Positions 45,897 through 54,100 of a stretch of DNA of 64,000 bases are shown here, piece after piece. Positions within the stretch are counted from its first letter, which is position 1. Every line of letters begins with the position of its first letter. The notes beneath the pieces are model-generated. The model worked only from the letters and a program-made list of their open reading frames with translations. It searched no databases and had not been told where the DNA came from. Made by a program: the position numbers and the translations under genes. Source of the DNA: Mycobacterium sp. D16Q14 (GTDB lineage Bacteria; Actinomycetota; Actinomycetes; Mycobacteriales; Mycobacteriaceae); assembly GCA_002013415.1 (NCBI GenBank), contig MAEX01000005.1, positions 1 to 64,000 on the forward strand, read 5' to 3'.

Positions 45897-47411
45897 ATGT
45901 CTCAGTCACCGCCCACTGTGTTGGAACGGATCCTCGAACAGGCCCGCCTGCGGCCCGGGCTCATCGCATTGCGCCGCAGTGACGGTACTGGTGCCATGAC
46001 GTACGGCGAACTCGCCGCCGAAGTCGGCAAGCTGGCCGCGACCCTCCGTGCCGCGTCGGTCACCCGAGGGTCCCGTGTTGTAGTTCTTTCGGACAACAGT
46101 CCTCAGACGTACCTTTCGGTGCTCGCGTGTGCGCGGCTCGGGGCTATTGCCGTCATGGTGGACAACGCCCTGCCCCCGGCAGCCATCGCGCGGTTCTGCG
46201 AGATAACGGACCCTGCCGCGATCCTTCCGAATATAGCCGACGAGGACGACGTGGATCATCCATCGAGCCTCGAAACAGATTGGCTGGCAGCACAAACTGA
46301 AGGCCATGCGGACGACCCGTTCGCCATGATCTTCACCAGTGGCACCACGGGAGAACCGAAGGCCGTACTGCTGCCCAACCGCACGTTTTTCGCAGTCCCT
46401 GACATCCTGTTCGCCGAGGAACTGAGCTGGATCGACTGGGTGGCAGGGGAGACGACCTACTCGCCGCTGCCCGCAACTCATATCGGTGGGCTCTGGTGGA
46501 TTCTCAACGGGCTAATGCACGGCGCGTCGTGTGTCACCGGCGGCGAGAGTGGGGCATCGCTGAGGGAGTTGCTCGCCGGGAACGAGGTGGCCACCGCCTG
46601 CCTGGTACCCACCCTCATGACCAGATTGGTGTCCGAGCTCCAGCTCACCGGAGCCGCCGTTCCCTCGTTGCGATTCATCGCGTACGGCGGTTCGCGAGCG
46701 ATCCCGGCCGATGTGCAGTTCATCGAAGCGTCCGGGGTGCGAACGGCGCAGGTGTACGGACTGAGTGAAACAGGTTGTACCGCACTGTGTCTTCCGACCG
46801 ATGACGAGTCGATCGCCAAGATCGAGGAGGGTGCGGTCGGGCGCCCATACCCAGGGGTGCAGACCTTCTTATCGGATGGTGAGAACGGCGGGCCGACGCA
46901 CGGGGGCGTGTCCGCGTCGTACGGCACGCTGTGGATCAAGTCGCCGGCCAACATGCTGGGGTATTGGGGAAATCTGGATCGCACCCGCGAGGTACTGGCC
47001 GACGGATGGGTGAACACCGGAGACCTGGTGGAGCGTCGTGACGATGGCTTCTTCTACATCAGGGGCCGTTCCTCGGAGATGATCATCTCTGGAGGGGTCA
47101 ATGTGGTGCCCGACGAGGTCGACCAGATTGCCGAAAACGTTGCGGGCGTTGGCGAAGCGGCGTGCTACGAGATACCGGACGAGGAGTTCGGTGCGCTTGT
47201 CGGGTTGGCGGTGGTACCCACCACACAGCTAGACGGGCAAGGCGCGGCGGAGCTCAAGCAGCGGATTGCGGCGACGTATCGGCGCCAGTCGGAATCGATG
47301 GCCAGGCCGTCGGTCATCGCTGTTGTCGACGACATCCCCCGGACGAAATCCGGCAAGGTCATGCGATCGTCCTTGGCCGCCGAGCTGACCGGGGCGCCGA
47401 CGCGTGCCTGA
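45897..47411 (+). CDS. fadD10: acyl-ACP ligase FadD10
   Basis: A 504-aa adenylate-forming enzyme that activates a fatty acid as acyl-AMP and loads it on the small ACP encoded next; Mtb Rv0099 is known to form acyl-AMP rather than acyl-CoA. Motifs are FTSGTTGEPK, YGLSETG, GWVNTGDL and the C-terminal PRTKSGKVMR with catalytic Lys487. It is somewhat shorter than Mtb FadD10. Its stop overlaps the ACP start by 8 bp. Confidence 0.92.
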   Translation: MSQSPPTVLERILEQARLRPGLIALRRSDGTGAMTYGELAAEVGKLAATLRAASVTRGSRVVVLSDNSPQTYLSVLACARLGAIAVMVDNALPPAAIARFCEITDPAAILPNIADEDDVDHPSSLETDWLAAQTEGHADDPFAMIFTSGTTGEPKAVLLPNRTFFAVPDILFAEELSWIDWVAGETTYSPLPATHIGGLWWILNGLMHGASCVTGGESGASLRELLAGNEVATACLVPTLMTRLVSELQLTGAAVPSLRFIAYGGSRAIPADVQFIEASGVRTAQVYGLSETGCTALCLPTDDESIAKIEEGAVGRPYPGVQTFLSDGENGGPTHGGVSASYGTLWIKSPANMLGYWGNLDRTREVLADGWVNTGDLVERRDDGFFYIRGRSSEMIISGGVNVVPDEVDQIAENVAGVGEAACYEIPDEEFGALVGLAVVPTTQLDGQGAAELKQRIAATYRRQSESMARPSVIAVVDDIPRTKSGKVMRSSLAAELTGAPTRA

Positions 47412-47655
47412 AACCACGAGGGACCGGATTCTGACGGCAGTCTGTGAGGTGCTGTACATCTCGGAGGTGGAGCTCTTCGACGGCGACGCCACCGATCTGC
47501 GAGAGCTGGGACTCGACTCGGTGCGTTTCGTGCTGCTGATGAAGCAGCTGGGTGTGACTCGCGGTTCGGAGCTGCAGAAGCGTTTGGTGGCAGATCTTTC
47601 CATCGCCGGCTGGGCGCAGGCACTGGAACAGGCACAGCCGGAGGGCGCCACATGA
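47404..47655 (+). CDS. acyl carrier protein of the isonitrile pathway (Rv0100-like)
   Basis: An 83-aa carrier protein. The phosphopantetheine site is LGLDSVRF with Ser39. GTG 47404 overlaps the fadD10 stop and its own TGA overlaps the nrp ATG. It carries the acyl chain from FadD10 to the FcoT-like enzyme and perhaps to the NRPS. Confidence 0.92.
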   Translation: MPETTRDRILTAVCEVLYISEVELFDGDATDLRELGLDSVRFVLLMKQLGVTRGSELQKRLVADLSIAGWAQALEQAQPEGAT

Positions 47656-50600
47656 CGGTGGCGGTCGAACCACGCGTGGACCGCGTGCCGTTGAGCAGGT
47701 CGCAGCAGAACATGTACAACGGCGCGTTGCACGCCGGTGATCCCGGGTTGTATCTCATTGGGAAGAGTTATCGGTTTCATCCGATCGACGCGCCGATGTT
47801 CCTGTCCGCGCTGGAGGGAGCCGTATCGGCCAACCCACTGCAGCTGTGCGTCCTCGAACCGGTGCGAGAAGGTGCGCACTATCCAGAGCTGATGCGAGGG
47901 TTGCAGTTCAGTGACATCGTGACGGTGGTCTCGGACGGGGCGGAGCCGGCAACGAGGGCCGCTGGCGAGCTTGTGCATATGTGGTCGACAGACCTCGCCG
48001 CCTCGCCGCTCGTCCGGTATACCGTCCGCACGGGTGCGGACGGACGGGTGGTGGGGCTCGAGATTCATGCGCACCACCTGCTGCTCGATGGCGGCGCTAT
48101 CGGCGTGATAGAGACCGATCTGGGCCGTCGTCTGGCCGGTCCTGACGAACCCGAAAATGTCTGTGCAAGTGCAGCACTGGCGAAAATTGCGGCGGCGCAC
48201 GATCTCGAGGCCGTCAAAGCCGAGGAATCGCTGCAACGTTTCGGTGTGGCAATCCAGCGCGAACTCGCTGAGGCGTCCCGACATGGAGGGCACGGGCTCA
48301 GCCTCGGCGAGGGGACGGCGGGCGCGGCCAGAGGGGTACTGCAGGAATCGGTAACGCTATCGGGCAAGGCATTCGACGCGATCGAGGCGCTGTCCGAGGC
48401 CAAGCAGGTGCCGTTGAACATTCTGGTGGCGGCAGCTTCGATTGCGGTGGACGCGAGTCTGCGGCAGAGTACCTCGACACTGCTGCTCCACGCCGTGGAT
48501 AACAGGTTTGGGGAGCCCGACCTGAACGTCGCAACCTGTCTGGTCAACTCGATCGCACATCCGGTCCGTTTCCCCGCATTTGCCTCTGTGTGTGATGTCG
48601 TGCAGGCACTGGATCGCGACTATGTCAGAGCCTCACGGCGCCGGTGGCTTCGTGAGGAGCAGTACCGCCGAATGTATCTGGCAATCAACAAGACATCGCA
48701 TGTCGAGGCGCTGACCTTCAACTTCATTCGCGAAACTTGCGCACCTGCCCTCCGCCCTTTTCTGTCGGCCACACCCCATGTGACCGATATCGGTCCCGTG
48801 GAGGGAATGACCGTGTCGTGCGTCATGGACGAGGATCGGCGCACCCTCATGCTGTCCATCTGGGGTCGCGTGGACCAGGGCGACGCGAGCACGCATCCGT
48901 GGATCGCGGAGCGGATCGTGGCGGCGCTCGAGTCGATGGAAACCATGTGGGACTTTCCGATTGCCATGACCGTGAACGAGTGGTTCGGGATCGGTGCCGA
49001 CGGTGCCCGCCGCCGGGGCGATGATTGTGCGCGGACCGAGCCTGCTGCGGTGGCCGCCTGGTTCATGGACACCGCCGGCGGTGTGCAGCGGTTCCTGCAG
49101 CGGCGACGATTCGTTGAGTCCTGGATCGCCTGGCTGGTCATCGCTGGCGTCGCACCGGGCGACATCGTGGTGTGCGTCGACGATGACACGGACAAGACTG
49201 TAGATCTTCTGATCGCGTGCCATCTCGCCGGCTGTGGATACACCGTGTGTGACAGTGCGAAAGATACGTCCCTGCGGTCTGATTCGATTGCCGAGCACAG
49301 CGACGCTGCGGTACATGTGGTCGATACCAAGGCTCCGATCCCGCGAGACGTGGCCGGCCCATTGCGTGCTCTCGTCGACCAGCGCATCGAGGAGGTATCG
49401 CGGGACGTTGCCTTAGCCTTGAGGACGGCGTACATCATGGCGACCTCGGGGTCGACCGGTGAGCCCAAACTCGTCCCCGTGACGCACGGCGCCCTGGCGT
49501 CGTTCGCCCGCGCTGCCGGACATGCCTATGGCTGGGGTGCGCAGGACAGCATTCTCCAATGTGCGCCGTTGACCTCGGATATCAGCGTTGAAGAGATCTT
49601 CGGCGGGGCGGTCCGCGGCTCACGACTGCTCCGTTCCCCGGCGATGAAATCCGGAGATCTCGTCACCCTGGTGCGGGACATCCGGGAACTGAGGCCCACC
49701 CTGATCGACCTGCCGACCGCCGTGTGGCATCTGCTGTGCGAGGACGCCGAGGCTCTGACGGTGATCGGTGCTTCCGATCTGCGCCAGGTGGTCGTCGGTG
49801 GTGAAGGCATTCGGTCCGGGGCAGTCGACACGTGGATAGAGTCCGTTGGGACACAGTCTGTCTCACTCATCTCGAGCTATGGGCCGACCGAAGCCACGGT
49901 TGTCGTGACGTACTTGCCCATCGACAGGGAGCCGCACGGTGGTGGTTCCGAGCGGCTTCGGGTGGGTCTGCCGGTCATACCCAACACGGTCTATGTCGCG
50001 TTCGGTGAGATCGTCGTCGCCGGAAACACCGTTTCGGCGGGCTACCTCGGGACACCGGGGGAAAGCTTCGGTGTGGTCAATACCATCGGTGGCGCGCCCA
50101 GGCGAGCATTCGCCACCGCCGACCGCGTGGTGTTCGACGAGGACGGATTTCCCACCTTCGCCGGACGCCGCGATGCGATCGTGAAGATCGCCGGCAAGCG
50201 GATCGACACCGCTTCGGTGATCCGTCGCGTATCCGAGGACCCCGCGATCGCCGATGCCGGTGTGGGGTTGCACCGTGGCGCGTTGGTGGTCTGGTATCAG
50301 GCCCGTAAAGATCTGGACGACAACAAGATAGCGGCGAGGATCAGACGCCTTCTGGTGGACTTCGGGGTCTCCTCGTTCTTGGTATTGGGTGTGCCGAGCA
50401 TCCCCCGTAAGCCGAACGGCAAGATTGACCTCGAGGGTCTGCTGACCATGCCGCAGTTTGTGAACGCGGTGCCGGACGAGACACACACCGTGGAAACTGC
50501 CGCTGGTCTTGCCCGCGTCTGGAGTCGGTGTCTCGGGCGGGAGATCGGCGCGGAATCCTCGCTCCTTGCCGAGGGGGTTGGCTCGCTCGATCTGATCAGA

Positions 50601-51821
50601 ATGCTGCCGGACACTCGGCGGTATCTCGGCCGCCAACTCTCCGTGCTGGACCTGATCAGCGCCGATAGCGCCGCGTGCCTTGCCGCTGCCGGCCCGGCGG
50701 CGGCCGACCTCGGTGCCGCAGATACCGCAGTCGACATTGGCACGGACCTCGAGCGGTTGACGACTCCCCGCCGCGTCACGACGTTGCACGGCAACAACTC
50801 ACAGGCCAGTGCCGACGGGCCGATCATCGTGTTGGGTGCGTCGGGGATCGTCGGTACCGGATTCGGCCGTGCCACGCTCGATCTGAAACGCCACGGTGCG
50901 CTGCGCCCTGATGTCGTGTTGGTGACGAGATCGGAGCTCCCCGATTCTGGCCCGTGGTCCGCTCTCCGGGCCGTTGACGGCGTCAGGATCCGACATGCCG
51001 GGCCAGGATTCAGCCCCGAAGCGCTGGATACACTGCTGCACGAGACCGGGGCCAGCACCCTGATCAACTGCATCGGGAACACCAACATGCTGGCTCCCTA
51101 CCGAGATATCCGGCATGCCAACGTGGACTGGGTATCCGCGGCCGTGGACGGGTGTGCCGCACGCGGCATCCGGTTGATCCACATGTCGACGTTCGTCGTC
51201 AACGCCGAGCCGGCCGCCGCGCACGTCACCGATCCGCGTGAAGCCCTCTACCCGTACGCGGCATCCAAGGCACTGGCCGAACTGGTGGTCACGGCATCAC
51301 CGCTCGGGCTTGACTTCACGCTCGCGCGGCTGCCCCGGGTACTCGGAGAGGCCGATCAATTGGTCGGCGGCACCGACGTGCTGGTGTCGATCGTTGACGC
51401 ATGTCTTGCACTGCAAGCGTTTCCCTCTGTCAGGCTGACCGAAGAGGTCACCACGGGGGCCGTCGCGGCCTCGTCCATTCTTGGTATGGCGGCAGAAGCG
51501 CCGACGCTCGGCCGGGGAGTCAGCGTGGTGCGCGGCAGAGCTGTTTCCTATGCCGAGTTCCTTGGTGGGTATGGCTTGGACGAACTCGAGCTGCGCGCAT
51601 GGAAACGCCTGCTGGACGGCAGCGATTGGGCCAAGCGAAACCCGCGGAGATGGTCGGTGATCGACGCCTGGGCGGGACTCGGGATGCGCTTGGGCGCACA
51701 GACCTACGCGGATCATCTCGCCGGATATCCCACCATCTCCCTTGAGTCCGCATCAGTGGCCGAGCTTCCGGCGGTACCGGAGTCGATCCGAGATCTACTC
51801 GCGCAGGGCCGTTCTCAATGA
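47652..51821 (+). CDS. nrp: single-module NRPS with terminal reductase (Nrp)
   Basis: A 1389-aa C-A-T-R synthetase. The condensation domain has HHLLLDG (141-147). The adenylation domain has SGSTGEPK (599-606) and a core with Asp643 and Glu647, a DxxxE pattern that would suit a basic residue such as Lys or Orn. The carrier Ser is 978 (GVGSLDLI). The reductase has GASGIVG (1062-1068) and YAASK (1202-1206), so the peptide should leave as an aldehyde or alcohol. Mtb Nrp (Rv0101) has two modules and is near 2500 aa; this one resembles Streptomyces ScoA in architecture. It likely joins isonitrile acyl groups to both amines of one amino acid. Confidence 0.92.
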   Translation: MTVAVEPRVDRVPLSRSQQNMYNGALHAGDPGLYLIGKSYRFHPIDAPMFLSALEGAVSANPLQLCVLEPVREGAHYPELMRGLQFSDIVTVVSDGAEPATRAAGELVHMWSTDLAASPLVRYTVRTGADGRVVGLEIHAHHLLLDGGAIGVIETDLGRRLAGPDEPENVCASAALAKIAAAHDLEAVKAEESLQRFGVAIQRELAEASRHGGHGLSLGEGTAGAARGVLQESVTLSGKAFDAIEALSEAKQVPLNILVAAASIAVDASLRQSTSTLLLHAVDNRFGEPDLNVATCLVNSIAHPVRFPAFASVCDVVQALDRDYVRASRRRWLREEQYRRMYLAINKTSHVEALTFNFIRETCAPALRPFLSATPHVTDIGPVEGMTVSCVMDEDRRTLMLSIWGRVDQGDASTHPWIAERIVAALESMETMWDFPIAMTVNEWFGIGADGARRRGDDCARTEPAAVAAWFMDTAGGVQRFLQRRRFVESWIAWLVIAGVAPGDIVVCVDDDTDKTVDLLIACHLAGCGYTVCDSAKDTSLRSDSIAEHSDAAVHVVDTKAPIPRDVAGPLRALVDQRIEEVSRDVALALRTAYIMATSGSTGEPKLVPVTHGALASFARAAGHAYGWGAQDSILQCAPLTSDISVEEIFGGAVRGSRLLRSPAMKSGDLVTLVRDIRELRPTLIDLPTAVWHLLCEDAEALTVIGASDLRQVVVGGEGIRSGAVDTWIESVGTQSVSLISSYGPTEATVVVTYLPIDREPHGGGSERLRVGLPVIPNTVYVAFGEIVVAGNTVSAGYLGTPGESFGVVNTIGGAPRRAFATADRVVFDEDGFPTFAGRRDAIVKIAGKRIDTASVIRRVSEDPAIADAGVGLHRGALVVWYQARKDLDDNKIAARIRRLLVDFGVSSFLVLGVPSIPRKPNGKIDLEGLLTMPQFVNAVPDETHTVETAAGLARVWSRCLGREIGAESSLLAEGVGSLDLIRMLPDTRRYLGRQLSVLDLISADSAACLAAAGPAAADLGAADTAVDIGTDLERLTTPRRVTTLHGNNSQASADGPIIVLGASGIVGTGFGRATLDLKRHGALRPDVVLVTRSELPDSGPWSALRAVDGVRIRHAGPGFSPEALDTLLHETGASTLINCIGNTNMLAPYRDIRHANVDWVSAAVDGCAARGIRLIHMSTFVVNAEPAAAHVTDPREALYPYAASKALAELVVTASPLGLDFTLARLPRVLGEADQLVGGTDVLVSIVDACLALQAFPSVRLTEEVTTGAVAASSILGMAAEAPTLGRGVSVVRGRAVSYAEFLGGYGLDELELRAWKRLLDGSDWAKRNPRRWSVIDAWAGLGMRLGAQTYADHLAGYPTISLESASVAELPAVPESIRDLLAQGRSQ

Positions 51822-51852
51822 CCGGAATACACCCAGAGGAGGAGTACTCGCC

Positions 51853-52161
51853 ATGATCCTGAACGTCGTTGCCGAGGGACTGGCCGCAGCCAGCGCCGCG
51901 GTGGAGGCCTTGACCGCGCGGCTTGCCGCCGTGCATACCGCTGCCGCACCGGTGATCGGCGCGGTGGTACCGCCGGCGGCCGACCCGGTGTCCATCCAGA
52001 TTGCGGCGGCATTCAGCGCCCACGGAATCGAGCGCAACGCTGCGGCGGCTGGCGCCGCCTATGAGCTGGGCCGGGCCGGTATGGGAGTCACCGAGGCCGC
52101 TACGAGTTACACCGTCGGCGATATGCAGGCCGCCGCAACGTATATGCCGGGAATCGCGTAG
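51853..52161 (+). CDS. PE-family protein
   Basis: A 102-aa protein that is all PE domain: helical, Ala-rich, with no C-terminal extension. The type VII secretion signal YxxxD is visible as SYTVGD near the C-terminus. ATG 51853 follows a strong AGAGGAGGAG. PE proteins normally pair with a PPE partner and are exported by an ESX system. It lies 31 bp after nrp and 39 bp before the EsxG-like gene, as in ESX-3-type clusters where a PE/PPE pair precedes esxG-esxH. Confidence 0.82.
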   Translation: MILNVVAEGLAAASAAVEALTARLAAVHTAAAPVIGAVVPPAADPVSIQIAAAFSAHGIERNAAAAGAAYELGRAGMGVTEAATSYTVGDMQAAATYMPGIA

Positions 52162-52200
52162 TTCCCGGAACAATCCACACGATCACAGAGAGGTAGTTTC

Positions 52201-52494
52201 ATGAGTTTGCTTGATGCACATATTCCGGCTTTGGTGGCCGCTGAGGGCACTTTCGGTGCCAAGACCGCGTTGATGCGTTCGACGATTTCGCAGGCCGAGC
52301 AGGCCGCGATGTCGGCGCAGGCCTTCCATGTCGGTGAGTCCTCGGTGGCCTTCCAGGCCGCACACGCCCGATTCGTGGAGGTCGCCGCCAAGGTCAACGC
52401 GCTGCTCGATATCGCCCAGATCAACCTCGGTGATGCCGCCGCCACCTACGTGGCCGAGGACGCCGCCGCCGCCAGCCGCTACACCGGCGTCTAA
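52201..52494 (+). CDS. esxG: EsxG-type WXG100 protein
   Basis: A 97-aa protein strikingly close to Mtb EsxG (Rv0287): it starts MSLLDAHIPAL and contains QAEQAAMSAQAFHVGES and AAHARFVEVAAKVN. Like EsxG, it lacks the canonical WXG and has FHVG at the turn. It would form a heterodimer with the next product and be secreted through ESX-3. No ecc, mycP or espG gene is nearby, so this is probably an extra copy outside the ESX-3 locus, comparable to Mtb esxS-esxR. Confidence 0.93.
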   Translation: MSLLDAHIPALVAAEGTFGAKTALMRSTISQAEQAAMSAQAFHVGESSVAFQAAHARFVEVAAKVNALLDIAQINLGDAAATYVAEDAAAASRYTGV

Positions 52495-52515
52495 GACCAA
52501 GGGAGAAATAAACAA

Positions 52516-52806
52516 ATGTCGCAGATCACCTTCAACTACCCCGCGATGCTGGCCCATGCCGGCGAGATGAACACCTACTCCGGTGTGCTGACCGCCCTGG
52601 GCGCCGACCTGGCCGCCCAGCAGGCCTCCCTGCAGGCCGTCTGGCACGGTGATACCTCCATGAGCCAAGCCGCCTGGCAGGCCCAATGGAACACCGCCAT
52701 GGAAGAACTCATCCGCGCCTACCGCGCCATGGGCACCACCCACGAAACCAACACCCTCTCGATGAACGCCCGCGACATGGCCGAAGGAGCCAAATGGGGC
52801 GCATAA
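52516..52806 (+). CDS. esxH: EsxH-type WXG100 protein
   Basis: A 96-aa EsxH/TB10.4 relative with the WXG turn as VWHGDTS and the typical end [10 protein letters not shown]. Of the four zinc ligands described for Mtb EsxH (His14, His70, His76, Glu77), three are kept, but position 70 is Arg. It starts 21 bp after esxG with an AGGGAG site. It is the partner of the EsxG-type protein; in Mtb, secreted EsxG-EsxH supports iron and zinc acquisition and disturbs ESCRT. Confidence 0.93.
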   Translation: MSQITFNYPAMLAHAGEMNTYSGVLTALGADLAAQQASLQAVWHGDTSMSQAAWQAQWNTAMEELIRAYRAMGTTHETNTLSMNARDMAEGAKWGA

Positions 52807-52874
52807 ACGCCCTGCCTCGGAGGCCTCGCGCCTTCACATCTGTTGTGAATAAACATTTCAGGAGGAAACACGAT

Positions 52875-53099
52875 ATGTCCGAGCAAATCTTTGCCATCAG
52901 CGGGATGCACTGCAACTCGTGTGTCATGGGAGTGACGGAGGCGCTGACCGCACTCGATCCGGTGCGCGAGGTGTCCGTAGATCTGGATCCCAAGGGTGCT
53001 TCGACAGTACGGGTTCTGTCCGACAGCGTGCTGTCAGTGGAGGAAGTTCACGACACGCTTGTGCGTGCTGGCGGTGATTTCGCCGTCGCCGCCGGATAG
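52875..53099 (+). CDS. heavy-metal-associated (HMA) domain protein
   Basis: A 74-aa stand-alone HMA domain with the metal site GMHCNSC (GMxCxxC) near residue 10, typical of CopZ-like copper chaperones. An ideal AGGAGG site lies 9 bp before ATG 52875. It has no signal peptide, so it is cytoplasmic. It follows esxH by 68 bp on the same strand. Its place after the isonitrile genes suggests that copper, or another soft metal, is the cargo of the system; this is inference from position. Confidence 0.88.
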   Translation: MSEQIFAISGMHCNSCVMGVTEALTALDPVREVSVDLDPKGASTVRVLSDSVLSVEEVHDTLVRAGGDFAVAAG

Positions 53100-53126
53100 C
53101 GTCTACCGGACGAAAGCGGCAGTACT

Positions 53127-53933
53127 TCAGCCGAACTCGATCACCGTGTGAGGTGCGCGCAGCCGGTCGAGACCGGGCAGTGCGTACAGCATCGGGCCAG
53201 CCCAGCGCAGTACCTTGCCACGCCCGGCGGGCATCGGCAGCGCGCGCACGCTGCGGATGCCGGGGATGGCGCGGAGTTCTCCGTACTGATTTGCGGTGAA
53301 CGAGAAGGGCATTGGTGGAACGGTGTACTGCTCACTGAGTCTCATGCCGCGCTGGGAGTGCGTGCTCAGGAACTTAGGCACAGAATCGAAAACCAGCCTT
53401 CCACCAGGAAAACGCTTGGCGCACTCGGTGATCAGATCGAACACCGGCTCACGCTCTAGGTACTGGAAGAGGCCCTCGGCAGTGATCAGCACACCACCGG
53501 AGCCGTCGACCCGGTCCATCCATGAATAGTCGAGCGCGGATTGGGCGCAGTAGTGCAACCGGTCCGATCGCGGGAGCAGCTGCTGACGTAACCGCACGAT
53601 GGGCTCCAGATCCACCGACATCCAGGTGAGCGCGCCGTTGTCGACGCGCCAGAAGCTCGTCTGCAATCCCTCGGCCAAGGCCACCACACTCGCGCGCGGA
53701 TGCCCCGTCAGATATTCCCGCGTGGCCTTGTCGAATATCAAGGCGCGCAAGGCCGTAGCTTGGTGTGTGCGCCCGAAATACTGGAAATCGTAATCAAGGC
53801 TGGCGTGTAGCGCGATGGCCATGGGGTCGTCAATAATGCCGTCCGGCCGGGCCGCTTCGGTCGCCCGTTGATGCAGCGTGAGCAGTGCGGTCTCAGACAC
53901 GCCGTCGAGGTGTCGAGCATCGATGACTGGCAT
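53127..53933 (-). CDS. SAM-dependent methyltransferase, LCM family
   Basis: A 268-aa protein related to the leucine carboxyl methyltransferase/TcmP family of O-methyltransferases. Visible features are RASVVALAEGLQTSFWRVD (SAM-site region; usually GxGxxTR, here EGLQTSF), WMSVDLEP and ITAEGLFQYLE. It diverges from the PPE gene across 167 bp. It could tailor the lipopeptide or be an unrelated secondary-metabolite enzyme. Confidence 0.75.
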   Translation of the reverse strand: MPVIDARHLDGVSETALLTLHQRATEAARPDGIIDDPMAIALHASLDYDFQYFGRTHQATALRALIFDKATREYLTGHPRASVVALAEGLQTSFWRVDNGALTWMSVDLEPIVRLRQQLLPRSDRLHYCAQSALDYSWMDRVDGSGGVLITAEGLFQYLEREPVFDLITECAKRFPGGRLVFDSVPKFLSTHSQRGMRLSEQYTVPPMPFSFTANQYGELRAIPGIRSVRALPMPAGRGKVLRWAGPMLYALPGLDRLRAPHTVIEFG

Positions 53934-54100
53934 GAGCCCGACTGTACGGGACGGTTACGGTACGTGGGAATTCCTGGCGCGCAACGATACATGTGATTTC
54001 GGACGCTGATTCTGATTGTGCGGGAACTTTCTGACGCAGGGTCCGACTACTCACATTGAGACGCGAAACCGTTCGCGTCCATTCAGCAGGGAGGCGGCGT

